Shown: piece after piece, positions 22,726 through 34,465 of the stretch
Layout of the letters: each line of letters starts with the position of its first letter
Numbering within the stretch: the stretch's first letter is position 1
Assembly (NCBI GenBank): GCA_002104945.1
Contig: MCFH01000011.1
Span: 381,501-445,500, forward strand
DNA length: 64,000 bases
Direction of reading: 5' to 3'
Source of the DNA: Piromyces finnis
Lineage: Eukaryota; Neocallimastigomycota; Neocallimastigomycetes; Neocallimastigales; Neocallimastigaceae
Program-made: the position numbers and the translations under genes
Notes under the pieces: generated by a model
Database searches by the model: none
Seen by the model: only the letters and a program-made list of their open reading frames with translations
Told to the model about the DNA's origin: nothing

Positions 22726-24560
22726 CTAGTGTATACAAAAAAATATTTAAATTCCTTCTCAGGGAAGGGATTTTAACAACAATAACATAAAAGAATGGAT
22801 AGAACTATTTAAGCATTAAATTAAACTAGTCACATACAAAAGATATTCATTTTTAAAAATAATACAGAACTTCTAACCATAATAAAATTTCATGTTATTG
22901 GTGAATAATAATGTACAAAAGGTGTAAATCAACAACCGAGAACATCAATGATGAAAAAACAATAAGATAGCACAATTATTGAAGATCAAAAATGGTCAGG
23001 ATTTATTTTCTTTTCAAAAATAGCTAAAATGATGGGTTAAAAATCGCAAGAATCCTGTATCAGATATTACAAGTTACAGTTTAAACCGTGGCTGCGAAAG
23101 TGTCTTCTGTTTCAATCCTATCAATTAAATAGCATAGGTTATAAAGGAACCCATTTCTATTAAAGAAATCAGAGATACTATTATCTTAATGAAGGATAAT
23201 AAAGCACCTATATTATTTTCGTTGATCTCAAAAAAAAAAAAAAAAAAAAAAAAAAAAGCATACAATTCGGATCTTATCTTTAACACTCTTACGAAATTAT
23301 TCTAATAAAATATTTTTGGTAAATATTTTGATTTATTCCAAAAGTCAGTTTCGCTCTTCATATTGTGGTAATAATGATATTTGGATTTGGATTCTAGGAT
23401 ATTATCTTAGTATATTAATTCCTTTCTTCAGCTTCCTTATTGATTTTTATACATCTCTTTCTTATAATAAATAAAATAATTTGTTTGTTTATCAATTAAT
23501 AACTCCTTGAAAGGTAGATAATAAAAATTATTTATGATTTTAATAAGTTCTTTAATAGTGAAATTTTGTTTCAAATTGATATGATAAAAACGAGGATATT
23601 TGAATGAATATATTAATAATTCATCGATGTTTCATATTATATATATAGAAAGGCTTGTGACTTATTTTTCTAAAACTCTTCCTATAATTAGTAACTCTCT
23701 GAAATTGTTGTTGTATATAAAATTTTTCATTTAAAATGATTTTATATACAATAAGAAAAATAGTATTACTTTTTCCATTTTAAATCCAAGAAATATAGCG
23801 TGGACGTTAGTTAGATAACAAAAAATAAAAAAAAAAGAAATATATCTAGTCATTTTAGATCTTATTAAAGCATATAATTCAGTGTTTATTGGTATTATTT
23901 TATATAAATTAGACTGTTTAGACATTAGAGGAAAAAGTATACAATTTATCAAAAAAAAAAAAAAATTAGAAAACTTATTCTAATTATTGATTGTTACACT
24001 TTCTCAGTATATTATATATATTATTCAATATGAAATTGACTAGTTATTATTTAATACTAAAATTTAAAAGGACTTTCTTTAACTAATAATTTTTATAGCT
24101 ATCAAATAGAGTATAATACCACCATGCTTATCTGGTATTAATAAAGGCAGATCTAAGATTGCTCAAAAGTATGTTGGTATGGAAATATGATGAACCGCAT
24201 ATATTAACAAATCAATTTATATCAATTTTTAAATATTTGAATATTTCATTATTATTATCTACATGAAGTATATTAACATTTAGATATTTTAACAAATGAA
24301 TTAACTCAAATTGTTTTATTTCTTTCTATGTTGATTTCACTTTTAAATTTAGTATTTATGATATTAGTCCAGTAGATATCTTCATAAATAATTAAAAAAT
24401 ATAGAGATAATAAAACTTATATAAAAAATCTTTATTAAAAAGATCAAAATAAAAAAAATCAATAAAAATGAAATAGTATGATGATAATAAATTTGAAGAA
24501 ACTAACACACACACCTTAGAGTTTCTACTGGCTATTGAAAGTAAGAATCTAATACATATT
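22726..24560 (+). mobile_element. Nested, strongly decayed LINE fragments
   Basis: Weaker matches to the same LINE family lie in succession. 22735-22790 resembles the FKFLLGG segment. 23130-23290 keeps the start of the reverse transcriptase palm (ISIKEI, then FVDLKKAYNSD), interrupted by a long A run at 23231-23259 within the LysLys codons. 23843-23940 is another palm start (LDLIKAYNSV). 24120-24230 resembles the start of copy A (GLGLFRSML region). At least two independent insertions are implied. No reading frame is intact. Confidence 0.55.
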
Positions 24561-25739
24561 AAATACTAAGTTGAATACTTTTTATCTTAATTTTATTTAA
24601 TATTCATAAAATGCATTAAATATATAATTATATCCTTAATAATAAAAAAAAACTTAAAAATATAAAGTTTAATATAGTTATTGTTTAATATTCATAAAAT
24701 TCCTTTTATCATATAAAGTAATATTATTACTTTAAGTATTTTCCTGACCTTGATTATCAAACTTAAAATGAATTATAACTGCTTCATTTTTATTATGATG
24801 TAGAAAATCAATTGATTCATTAAATATATCGCTTAAAATTTTAAACCAAATTTTTAGTAATATCAATGAAGTCATGACTGATACTTATTTCTTTATAAAA
24901 TTCATGAAGCAGATGGAAGCAGCTTTTTGCTTAATAACAATATTAATTAAATCCAAAAAGATTCAAAATAAACAAGTAAAAATAATGTGGCCTGTGGCAT
25001 TTTTATATAATAATGTAAAAGAAAATATAAGTAATAATATCAATGTTAATAAGAATATCTTTGAATTAAAAATTGTATTTATTGATATCACTAAACTAAA
25101 ATTAATCAAAATATTATTAAAGATAAAAACAGAAATAAATATAACAATAACATAGGAAAATGAAAATTTTGTAAAAAATAATAAGAGAAAGTATAGCCTT
25201 AATAAGAGTACTTTTTTTTTTAGAGAATAGATACATAAATAATTAGATGATATTAAAACTGTGTTAAATATTTTTATGAAAGATAATATATAAGTATTAA
25301 AGGAATTCATAAAGAGTATAATTTTCGATAAAATAATATTTTATTTTATAAAATGAAAATTATTATAATTACTTGAAGTCAAACAAAAAAAATAGTTATT
25401 TATAAAGCTAAATTCCATCTTATTCTAATTTTTTATATAGCTAAAATTAAAGCAGTTGAATAGACACTTTTTGTTATAACTTAAAATTTATTAACCATTG
25501 AATATTGTTGGCCAATAAAATGATGCATAATTATATTTAAAAGTGTAATATTAAAAATTAGATATTCTTTATAAGTACCTTGTTCACTGTTCACTTTAAA
25601 TCTTCTACTATAATTATATCTGTGATGTTGATCATAATTTTATCACATCTCTTACTTCATTGATTTTTTTTTTTTAATGGCATCAAATATTTTTAAACTT
25701 TGTTATTAATTTAATTAAAATTATAATACATGTAATAAA
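24561..25739. other. AT-rich region between LINE remnants
   Basis: ORFs on both strands at 24874-25310 are low-complexity overlaps without recognisable motifs, and I do not believe them. Nothing else is visible. Confidence 0.4.
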
Positions 25740-28700
25740 AAAAATTAAAAATAAAAAATAAAAATAAATAGGCTTAAATAAACACAAATGAATAAAAATT
25801 GGGTATAATGTATTTGAGTCATTTTAATTAAAGTAAGAAAGCCACTATTATACTAAAATATAATAATTGTATTTGACTTCCAATGGAATACCGAGCCAAA
25901 GATCAAAATTATGATCTTCATTGGTTGTTCTGGCCCTCCTGGCCTGTCTTACTGTTTCTTCAGCATTGGCGCTCTTGGATATTGATCATTAACCATTGAT
26001 GGCCAATAGCAAAAGGCATGATTTTTGTTAGAAATTCCGCGGTTACCGTCAAGAATGGTGTTCCTTCGTAAGTGCCAGATTGAAGTTAAGTACTAGCTTT
26101 TTGAAAGGAATAGGAATATTAGGATTTCTTAAGAATTTGCTGACTAAGAAAAATCCTTTCAAAAACCTTACTACTAAGAACTTTGATAACTGGTTTAAGG
26201 GACAAATTATTATCAAATGGATATAGGTGTAGTAATCAAGAGTTGGAATGGTTTTCCTACTAAATAAAACTTTGGATCTTTCATGTTCTGATTTTCTACT
26301 GATTCAGGACGAATCACCATCGTTGAACATTTCTGGATACCAAATCCCATTTCATTATACAAAATCCATTCATTAACTCTTTTTTAGCATCTTTTTTAAG
26401 CATCCTTTTGATGAAGCACAAATAACTATATCATCTGCAAAAAGTCCAACCACAGCATCGAGTGCCTCCTAAACTGATTCCGAAATCTTCGCACTCTTTA
26501 AATATATCATTAATAAAGATATTAAAGAGAATAGGAGAAAATAGGCAACCTTGACGGATTCCTTTCTTCACATCAAAAAGATTTCGAGAATTGTCCATCT
26601 AATTTGTCATTAGCCTTAGATGTTAGATATAAATTTTTTATGAATTGTAAACTCTTACCTCCAATTCCTTAAACAATCTAAATTATGGAGAATATTACCA
26701 ATTGGGACAGAATCGTACGCTTTCCTGAGATCTAAAAAGGCAAAATATGTCTCTTTATTATCTAATTGACGTCTACGATATATTTCTTGGATTGAAATGA
26801 CTGATACTTTCTTCCTTTTTTCGAAAACCAGATTGTTCCAGTCTAATGAAATTATTCTTAAGACCATATTCTGAGATTCTAGTGATGTCAATTTTTGAAA
26901 TCAACTTAATACCATTATTGATAAGTGATTTCAAAAATTGGAATACCATCCGGACCTAATGCTTTATAGTTTGGAGTAGAGAGGAGAGCTGATTTGACTT
27001 CATCAATACTAATATCTTGATTGATATCCCATTCATCAAGCATAGGGAGTGAAAAATGTTTATTCGTTGGTTCTTCATACCAATGCTCCAAATTAAGACT
27101 TACACCACTTGGATCTGATGTAAGATTTTCGAAATGATCATGCTACACCTCTAGTTGTTCTTCCGTAGCAACAATTAAATCTCCATTCTTATTTTTTATT
27201 GGTCGAGCAATAAAGAAAGTATCTTTTCCAATTTTTGCAGTTTTCTTGATCCATTTCCAGGCCTTCTTAGGATTATGACTCTTCATATACTCACATCCTG
27301 TTTTAATCCAATGAAGATATTCTTGTTTCCTAAATTCATTACATCTTTTGAGGATGTAATCAATGAGCTTATGGTAGATTTTAATTCATTTAATAAACTC
27401 GTCTATGTCATAAATTCTTTCTTTTTTAAATCTCTTATACAACTTCATTTTGATTTTTTGGAGATTAAAAATTTGTTGTGAAATATGAAATGAAGATTTT
27501 ATATTTACTGAAGTAATACTAAGCTCGTCTGCAATTGAAAAAGCGGTTGAAGTAAACTCTTTGGAAAGTTCATCTGTAGAAACATTAGAATCATTAAGTT
27601 TTGCTGAAAGTATTTGGAATTTATTATAACTGAGAATAGATTCATTTTCCTCGATACATTTTAATATATTCCTTTTCAGAATTTTCTTAGAAACATTAAA
27701 GGCATTAGAAAAACCTTCCATAGGAATAATTTTACCATTAATAAGGAGTGGCTTATGATCTGATACAGGATAAAAATTATTTATAAATGATCCTGAGTGA
27801 AAAAGATCTTTCATCTTCGAATTGATAAGAGCATGGTCAATGTTGGAAGATTGATCATCTCGAGTCCAAGAGATAGTAGATCCTCTAAGCGGAAGAATTT
27901 CTCAGTCTCCTAATCCATTTACTTTAGACATATTAAAATTACCAACAAGAATCGATGGATGGGATGAATGAGTTTGTAACTACAAGCGAACTTCTAACTT
28001 TGCATGATCAATATAGATGTTGTGATGACTATAAGGCATATAGACATTTCCAATCGAACATTTGAATCTATTCCAAAGACTAAAAGTATAAATAGAAATA
28101 ATATACTTTCCAGAGAAGTATTCAAGTGAGGCTTGACACGAATTGTGAAAACCTAAATATAAGCCTCTCATTCCAGGAACTGATTCATCAACTTTCTTGA
28201 AAAAGTGTCTATAGTTTCGTAAGGTAACACGACAAGGATACTCTGTATTCGATTCAGAACCATTACCAGCTTCTTGGAAACATAAAAATAATGGTTTGAA
28301 AATAGTTGTGAAATGGCTAATACTATCTCTCTTTTCGTGATTCCACCCATTGGTGTTCCAACTAAGACAAAACGAAAAATTATCAGGTTTGTTGGATGAG
28401 GAAGAATCGTTGCTATTATTATTATTAAAGACATCATTATTAATGGATGATACGTCAGAGAAATTAGATGAACTATTATTGGATGGCTGTGAAACTGAAA
28501 AACTATTGAATTGTTATCAGAGTTGATAGAATTATTAGAATTAATTGTTGAATGTTGAGATTGAAATTGTGTTTGTTGTAGATCTGGAGTATTTTTATGT
28601 TGGAAATCTTGTTGATGAGATTGTTGAGCTGATTGTTGAGCCGATTGTTGATGTTTATTAGAAACTAAAATTTTACGTTTGAATGTGGAAAAAGTGTATT

Positions 28701-29030
28701 TGTGATTCCTTCTACTACGAGCTTAAAAGAAAATTGAGGTAACTGAAAGTTTCTTCTTTAACATGTGTAAGATTTTAATACAATCTTTCGTTGAACCATG
28801 AATCTTTACTAAAAAAAAGTGATCATTGAAAGTCCGAAAATATTTCACACTAATAACTGAATTAAATTTATCTTCCAGAATAACCTCGAGTTTTTCCCAT
28901 AGCATACTAACTGACCATGATCGAATAACACGAATAAAGAAGGTGCTAATATCATCTAAGAGGATACTATAAGACCGAGTACCACGTCTGATATAATTCT
29001 TATATTTAATATAAAGGACTGACATGATAA
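25740..29030 (-). mobile_element. LINE retrotransposon with endonuclease and reverse transcriptase remains, copy E
   Basis: The longest LINE copy. Read on the minus strand from 29025: an N-terminal segment (MSVLYIKYKN, perhaps an ORF1 or RRM-like part) and a Gln/Asn-rich linker. Then comes an APE-type endonuclease: SFCLSWNTNGW, LCFQEAG, VYMPYSHH, GNFN, SNIDHALI, SDHKPLL. Then reverse transcriptase: NYKALGPDGIP, FLDLRKAYDSVP, GCLFSPILFN and FADD near 26430. Then the shared 3' tail. It is inactive: GDFN has become GNFN, stops and frameshifts are many (for example TAG at about 27982 and TGA in GDWEIL), part of the fingers domain is missing, and about 0.9 kb is deleted between about 26100 and the tail, judging by copy C. 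The 3' end is a T-rich (TTTTTA)-like tail near 25740-25790. Confidence 0.82.
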
Positions 29031-29319
29031 TTAATTAATTCTAACTAAAAAATATTGAATATAAAATAAATACTAATAAAAATTATAAATATAACGTATA
29101 TGGGAAAAATCTGTCTCTCTCTTCTTAAAAGTACTGGATAATACAAAAATTGTTATGATGTTTTGATTAAAGCTTCTTTTTGAATTCTAGTTATAAATTT
29201 TCTATAAAAATTCTAGTTTTGGTTTGTTGTTAGTAAATTCGATTCGCTTTTTGACACTAAAATTATTTGACTTTACTTTTCATTAAATATTTAAATTGGT
29301 AAAAAATTTTGAATCAAGA
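29031..29319. other. Short intergenic stretch
   Basis: Mixed AT sequence between the 5' end of the minus-strand LINE and a plus-strand pseudogene. It contains no motif I recognise. Confidence 0.4.
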
Positions 29320-29815
29320 ATGTCGACACCAGAAAGCTTGTGAATAGAATTTTTACATGATGTAGAGTGAATTAATCTCTTACAAGAAACAATACAACAA
29401 TAGCTACATGAATATAAAAATACAATGCAAATGCTAGAGTTGACTGCATTGGATTCTTACAAGAGAAGAGTAGTACTACATGAATACATGAATAAAAGAA
29501 AAAATACAACAACAAAATGTATTGCTTTTCTAATTAAATACTATACAAATTTACCTAAATACCAAACATTCAACTTATCCATCAAATACTTAAATTCGAT
29601 GGATAAATGTTTTTTAATCGCTCAGTACCATGAGCTTAGTCCTTATAATTTTCCTTGAAAGACTAACCAAGCATCCATTGCGAAATACTTGGATTTTTTC
29701 TACTCTCTCAGTATTATGGACATGAGTAGAGACCCTTGAGAAACTTCATTTATTAAATAAATGAAGGCACATTCCCACAGGAATACGTCATTGATATCAA
29801 ATGTATAACTCTATA
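29320..29815 (+). pseudogene. Broken gene remnant, unrecognised
   Basis: From ATG 29320 the frame reads MSTPESL, stop, IEFLHDVE, stop, INLLQETIQQ, stop, LHEYKNTMQ, then about 80 open codons (to 29658) and further in-frame stops (SRDP-stop-ETSFIK-stop-MKAHSH). The stops are TGA, TGA and TAG where Trp or Gln would fit. The helical, charged composition is protein-like. The family is unknown; it might be the ORF1 of a LINE, given its neighbour. Confidence 0.35.
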
Positions 29816-29880
29816 AATTAATTATTTATTTTAAAATTACATACATCATTGATATCAATTATATAACTCTATAATTTTAA
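29788..29880. repeat. Local direct duplication of about 35 bp
   Basis: CATTGATATCAA(AT)TATAACTCTATAA occurs at about 29791 and again near 29847. Confidence 0.6.
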
Positions 29881-30029
29881 AATTACATAACATATTTTAT
29901 TTATATTTAATATATTTCTCATCTATCATCTATATTATATTTTTAAAATTCATTTTATAAAAAAAAACACTTTATTTACTATACAAAAAAAAATATTTTT
30001 ACTTGTTATAAATATATCTTTATTTTATT

Positions 30030-30520
30030 TATTATATAGGGTTTCATGGAAATAATATTTGTACATCAACTGATGGATCATATAATTTAATTAATTGATC
30101 ATTATTACCAGTTAATTGATTCAATGTATCATATTTATCTATTAACATCTACATCACTTGAAAAATATTTATTATAACATCCAATTGCAAAATTAATATA
30201 TATTTCTATAAAATATGTGTTAACAGCACTACATGATTTAATTCTAGAAGTACCAGAATCTGGTCAGTTATTATCGTATATTTCACGTAATTTTGGTATA
30301 ATATCAACTATAGTCTCATATGTCGGATTAGGTTCCTTAACATCAAAACAATTTTTTATTTTAAATAATTATTACCTAGTTTAGCAATCTCTCCCTTATT
30401 ATTTGTTGCTGCTAAAATTAATAATGCATATTCTTCATTTCCAAAATTATTAAGATCACAGGTTACTTGATATAAACCAAGTAATAAAAAATTTAATATA
30501 TTAATAATCATTTTATACAT
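30030..30520 (-). pseudogene. Decayed gene for a secreted protein, unrecognised
   Basis: On the minus strand an ATG at 30520 (or 30511) starts a signal-peptide-like segment (MIINILNFLLLGLYQVTC) followed by DLNNFGNEEYALLILAATNN. After one frameshift it continues KEPNPTYETIVDIIPKLREI, then a TGA, then PDSGTSRIKSCSAVNTYF and so on to about 30040. Stops in the coding path are TGA where Trp would fit (NN-stop-PDSG and FP-stop-NPI) and a TAA at the frameshift. The protein nature is clear, the family is not. Confidence 0.4.
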
Positions 30521-30639
30521 ATTATATTTAATAAAAGTTTTAAAAGATATAACTTTATTCCAATAATATATATTAACGACAATAAAAATAACTATTAAAT
30601 ACTTTATGTGGGGTATTCATTAGTATTTTAAATATTTTG

Positions 30640-31481
30640 TGAATATAATAAGGTCATTTATATTTATTATAACTATTATCAATAAATACAATTTGATTAT
30701 CTATATATTTAATATCATGTCAATATTCATCATAATATATTAATATATTAATTAAAAATTTACTATATTTATTATGAATTAAGGATGCTAAATAACATAA
30801 TTTTATCATAAAACATTCAGTATAATTATCAAATTCTAATTTTAAACTTAAAATATAATTAGGATCTTTTAATATTCTATCAATTGTTTTATATTTTTTT
30901 AAAAATAAATTAACAAAATTATAATTTATATCTCCAGGATTTAATACATTTGAATCTACATAATTTAACTTTCCTTTATATTGAGGATCAATTATATTTA
31001 TTAATTTACTTTTTGTGTTATATTCTTACTTGTAACCTCTATAATAACTTTCATCCTTATCATTAACACCATCTGTATTATTATCATTATTATCATTATC
31101 ATCTTTTGTATTATTATCTTCTTTCTTAATTATTTTAATTTTAGAGACAATTTCACAAAAATCAATATTATATCTTTTTGATAATTGATGATTATAACAT
31201 AAACTAAAAAAATTAAAACTTTCTAAATTAAAATCACTAAAACATATATTAAGAAAATTTTCTACAGTTTTATCTTGACATTTAAAATATAATTTATTTT
31301 TTATACATATTTTATCTGAATAATATTTTAATACTTCCAGAGAATGATTCATTGGAACTCTATAGCCACTAATACTTTTAATTTTTAAATTATATTGTTT
31401 AATTATATCTAAACAATAATTCAATATATTAATATCTTTACCATATTTTTCAATAATTTCTGTTATAAAAATCTTTAGCAT
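30640..31481 (-). pseudogene. Decayed gene for an unrecognised intracellular protein
   Basis: From 31481 a frame of 151 codons (starts MLKIFITEIIEKYGKDINIL) ends at TAA 31026. The same frame then continues as convincing protein for about 90 more codons (EYNTKSKLINIIDPQYKGKL, later CFMIKLCYLASLIHNKYSKF) before TGA in DEY-stop-HDIKYI and TGA in YK-stop-PYYIH. An Asp/Asn-rich stretch (DDNDNNDNNTD) precedes the first stop. The GKDINIL and repeated hydrophobic helices faintly recall ankyrin-type repeats, but I would not assign them. If the 151-residue part is still expressed, it is C-terminally truncated. Confidence 0.4.
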
Positions 31482-32135
31482 TTTCTTCGCGGGATTTTAC
31501 CATAATGAAATTGATATTTATTTATTAACAATATATATTAAGTAAAAAAATCAACTTATTTTATACCCGTCTTGTATTTAAATTTAATTAATGATTATCA
31601 AAAGTATTATTTATCAACTTTTCATAAAAGTTGTGAAAAAAAGTCCTTTTGCAATTCTAAAAAAATAATAAAGGTTAAAAAATTTGCAGCCGTTTTTTTT
31701 TAAAAGAAAATTCTTTTTTAATATATTAAACTAAATAAAAATAACTTTAAATAGATTATTATATTATTATCAGAATTAGTTCAAGAATAAGAATAGGTCG
31801 AAGTCATTATAATTAAAATTTTAAATATAAAATTTTATTTATTTATTTTAATTATTAACAATTTCTACTAAGTAAAGCTTCATTGAAATTATTAATTCTT
31901 ATATAATAATGTGGTTTGGTATAAAACTATGTTAACATGATTGTGGTCAGGTGTATTAAGGTTAAGAACATTTATTATAATACATTTGATAATTATAAAT
32001 TTATATAATTTATATATTAATATATATATATATTTACGAATACTTTAAGAGCTATATTTTTATTTAATTAAAATTAAAATTATATATTTATGTTTTATAG
32101 AAATATCATTGCATCATTGCTTACATACAAATAAA
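31482..32135. other. Intergenic, AT-rich
   Basis: About 650 bp with no ORF of note. It includes the upstream region of the minus-strand pseudogene. Confidence 0.4.
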
Positions 32136-32205
32136 GAGCCAACATTTCTCTAAGAACCACCATTGAAGCTAACTCTGATTGATGGGAAGTTAATAAAAAA
32201 TATAT
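32136..32205 (+). mobile_element. 5'-truncated fragment of the SINE-like retroposon
   Basis: About 50 bp (GAGCCAACATTTCTCTAAGA onward to TGATGGGAAGTTAAT) match the 3' end of the element at 32995-33545 in the opposite orientation. An A-rich tail follows, as expected for a truncated insertion of the same family. A block of about 15 bases is missing relative to the longer copy. Confidence 0.6.
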
Positions 32206-32474
32206 ATATAAATTTCATATTTTATTTCTGTTTTTTTACTTATATAATCACTTTTCTTTTTATCTTCTGATTTATCAAAAGTACCAGCAAGAAGCAACTC
32301 AGATTTAGCAATAGCATCAGTATTTTTCATTTTGTTTTCCAATTTATCAAAAACATCAGTGTTTTTCATTTCATCTTCTAATTCTTTGAAAATATCAGAA
32401 TCTAAAATATTTTTCGAATGTACGAAAGCTATTATTGATAAAAATATTAAAATAAATTATTTTTTTAACATCAT
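32200..32474 (-). pseudogene. Decayed small secreted-protein gene
   Basis: Minus-strand frame MMLKK-stop-FILIFLSIIAFVHSKN is a signal peptide broken by TAA (AAA to TAA fits). It is followed by an acidic/Lys-rich repetitive segment with the repeated phrase EMKNTD/KMKNTD, ending near the SINE fragment at 32205, which probably cut off its 3' end. No family recognised. Confidence 0.4.
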
Positions 32475-32698
32475 TCTAATATTTCAATAGGAAAAGTAAT
32501 TCTTTATCTATATATTTTGTTGTTTAAAATTAATAATACTAAGTACTATAGTATATTATTCGTTTTTAATTTTTAACTGCTTCGTTTAGTTAACCTTTTA
32601 AAAATTTTTTTTTAATATATAAATTTCAAGAATTCATTTTATAACTTAAAAAATACAAAATAGCATTAAATACAATTAATAAAATCAGTAATATTATC

Positions 32699-32699
32699 A

Positions 32700-32794
<95 letters not shown>

Positions 32795-32798
32795 TCTA

Positions 32799-32845
<47 letters not shown>
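32699..32845. repeat. (ATT)n microsatellite with ACTCTA interruptions
   Basis: About 147 bp of ATT triplets, interrupted once near 32793 by ACTCTA and followed by the same interruption near 32844. Confidence 0.9.
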
Positions 32846-32994
32846 TCTAATTATTAATTATAATTATTATTTAATCCATTTTATAAAGCGGAAAAATAAT
32901 GAAAAATAATTTTCTATTTTTATTATCCAAAACTTTATTATTTATTTCTACATTATAACTAATTTCATACATTTTGTAATCGTTGTTTGTATAT

Positions 32995-33545
32995 TTTTTT
33001 TTTTTTTTAACTTCCGAGTGCATTTCTCCCATCGATCAGAGTTAGCTCCAAGGTGGTTCTTAGAGAAACGTTGGCTCATTCCTATTGCTAGGTGGTTGTG
33101 ACCCTCCTGGTCTGTCATACTGTTTCTTCAGCTTCGACGCTCACTTAATCCATGTACACTAGATGCATGTCGTTGTACGATATTTCACAACTACAATGCT
33201 AAGCCTCTTATAGTCAATTTGATCACGTGTCAACCGCCCCCTAATGTTTACACTTAAATTGATTAAGGAATATTATGTGTTTTTGGCATAGCCTAAGTCA
33301 CCACTTATTAAGTTCTAATTTGGAATGTACCATGTACACTAGACCCTCTCAGGCCGGCTAGACGAGTGTTATTATCATAGTAGTAAATTAGAAAGTTCAT
33401 TTATACTTACCTGAATATCATAACCCAACCCATGGCAAACCCAGTGGGAAAATCCACAGGCACTGACATCTGCGGGGTCGAACCAGAAGCCTTATGTATG
33501 CTAAGGAAACGCCTTAACAACCAGGATAAAAACTGGAACGACATC
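32995..33545 (-). mobile_element. tRNA-headed SINE-like retroposon
   Basis: On the minus strand the element starts with a tRNA-like head. It has an A-box-like GGTTGTTAAGGCG (33522-33510), an anticodon-type arm CCTTA-GCATACA-TAAGG (33506-33490, perfect 5-bp stem, 7-base loop) and a B-box GGTTCGACC (33484-33476). A body follows, with the phrase TAGTGTACATGG twice. Then comes a segment of about 49 bases (33150-33100) shared with the tails of LINE copies A, C and E, including its hairpin. Last is a 3' end that runs into an A tail (T run 32995-33008 on the plus strand). A second, truncated copy lies at 32136. There is no coding capacity; mobilisation by LINE machinery is inferred. The gypsy element inserted just upstream of its 5' end. 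Confidence 0.6.
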
Positions 33546-33551
33546 AGTGTT

Positions 33552-34261
33552 TGTTAAGGAACCAACAAATAATGTTATTCTTGTCATAATTAATGATTAT
33601 GACCTAATCCATTCATTATTGTTCCTAAATGTATGAAAACTTTACAATATTCTTATTTGTAAATTAATGTATACACTTAAATTATATTTAAAATTATTAA
33701 TAATTATTTTTTATTGAACTTAAATTTTATTTTATTAAACTTAAAAATTAATTTAGTAATAATAATATATTGAAAATTATAGTTTATTGAACTTTTAGTT
33801 TAATTTATCAAGTTAATGAATTTTTATTAATTAAAATTATGAATAATATTTCTGTAAAATAGTAAAATTTTTTAGTTAAATATATTTAAAGTAAACTTTT
33901 AATGTATGTTAATCAATTTAATAATATGTATAAATATTTATTATAATAGTAATGTAATTTTATTATTCATTTAAAAGTAATTTAAATACTAAAATTATGT
34001 AAATAATTAAAGACTAATTCTTTTAATTAACACTACTTAATTTTTTACAAAAAGTATAAAAAGGTGTATATTATAAGAATTAGAGAATATACAGATATTT
34101 TTATTTTTATTTTTATTTTATTTTATAATTTTATATTAATATCTTAATAAAACAATTTTATTAATAAAACAATTTTTCTTATTTCATTTTAATATTATTT
34201 TTGAGTATTAATAAATTTATTAATATTTTATAAATAAAAGTAAATTCCTCGAACCGTAACA
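33552..34261 (+). repeat. 5' LTR of the gypsy element
   Basis: 710 bp, begins TGTTAAGGAACC and ends CCGTAACA. Same length as the 3' LTR, and no mismatch seen by eye. Confidence 0.93.
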
Positions 34262-34268
34262 TAAAAAT

Positions 34269-34288
34269 TGGTGGAGATATCGGGGAAT
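34269..34288 (+). promoter_or_regulatory. Primer-binding site of the gypsy element
   Basis: TGGTGGAGATATCGGGGAAT begins 7 bases after the 5' LTR. TGG is the complement of the tRNA CCA end. The primer tRNA would end ...ATATCTCCACCA, so its 5' acceptor strand would begin GGAGATA. I cannot say which tRNA this is. Confidence 0.65.
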
Positions 34289-34465
34289 AATATTAATAAA
34301 AATTATTAATACATAGGATAAAGTAATATTAAAATATTACTAAAATATTATATAAATTTCTTAAAAATTTATTACCCTTCAAAGTTATAGGTAATATTTA
34401 TATTACTGTTGAAGCTTTAAGGTATAATATTTTAGTAGAACTGAATTAGTACGCTTTAGAAGCAG

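Noticed and set aside
24874-25310. Overlapping ORFs on both strands (93 and 115 codons)
   Set aside because: Low-complexity AT-driven sequence with no motif, signal or neighbour support. The two strands mirror one another's bias.
30030-31481. TGA reassigned to Trp, or a piece of mitochondrial DNA
   Set aside because: All intact genes in the window read TGA only as stop, anaerobic gut fungi lack a mitochondrial genome, and the same loci also carry TAA stops and frameshifts, so decay is the simpler reading.
32699-32845. CRISPR-like or structured array
   Set aside because: Plain ATT microsatellite with no spacers; the genome is eukaryotic.
33470-33545. Functional tRNA gene on the minus strand
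   Set aside because: The B-box and an anticodon-type arm are present, but no acceptor stem closes, the T-stem does not pair well, and position 33 of the loop is not T. It is better read as the head of a SINE-like element.
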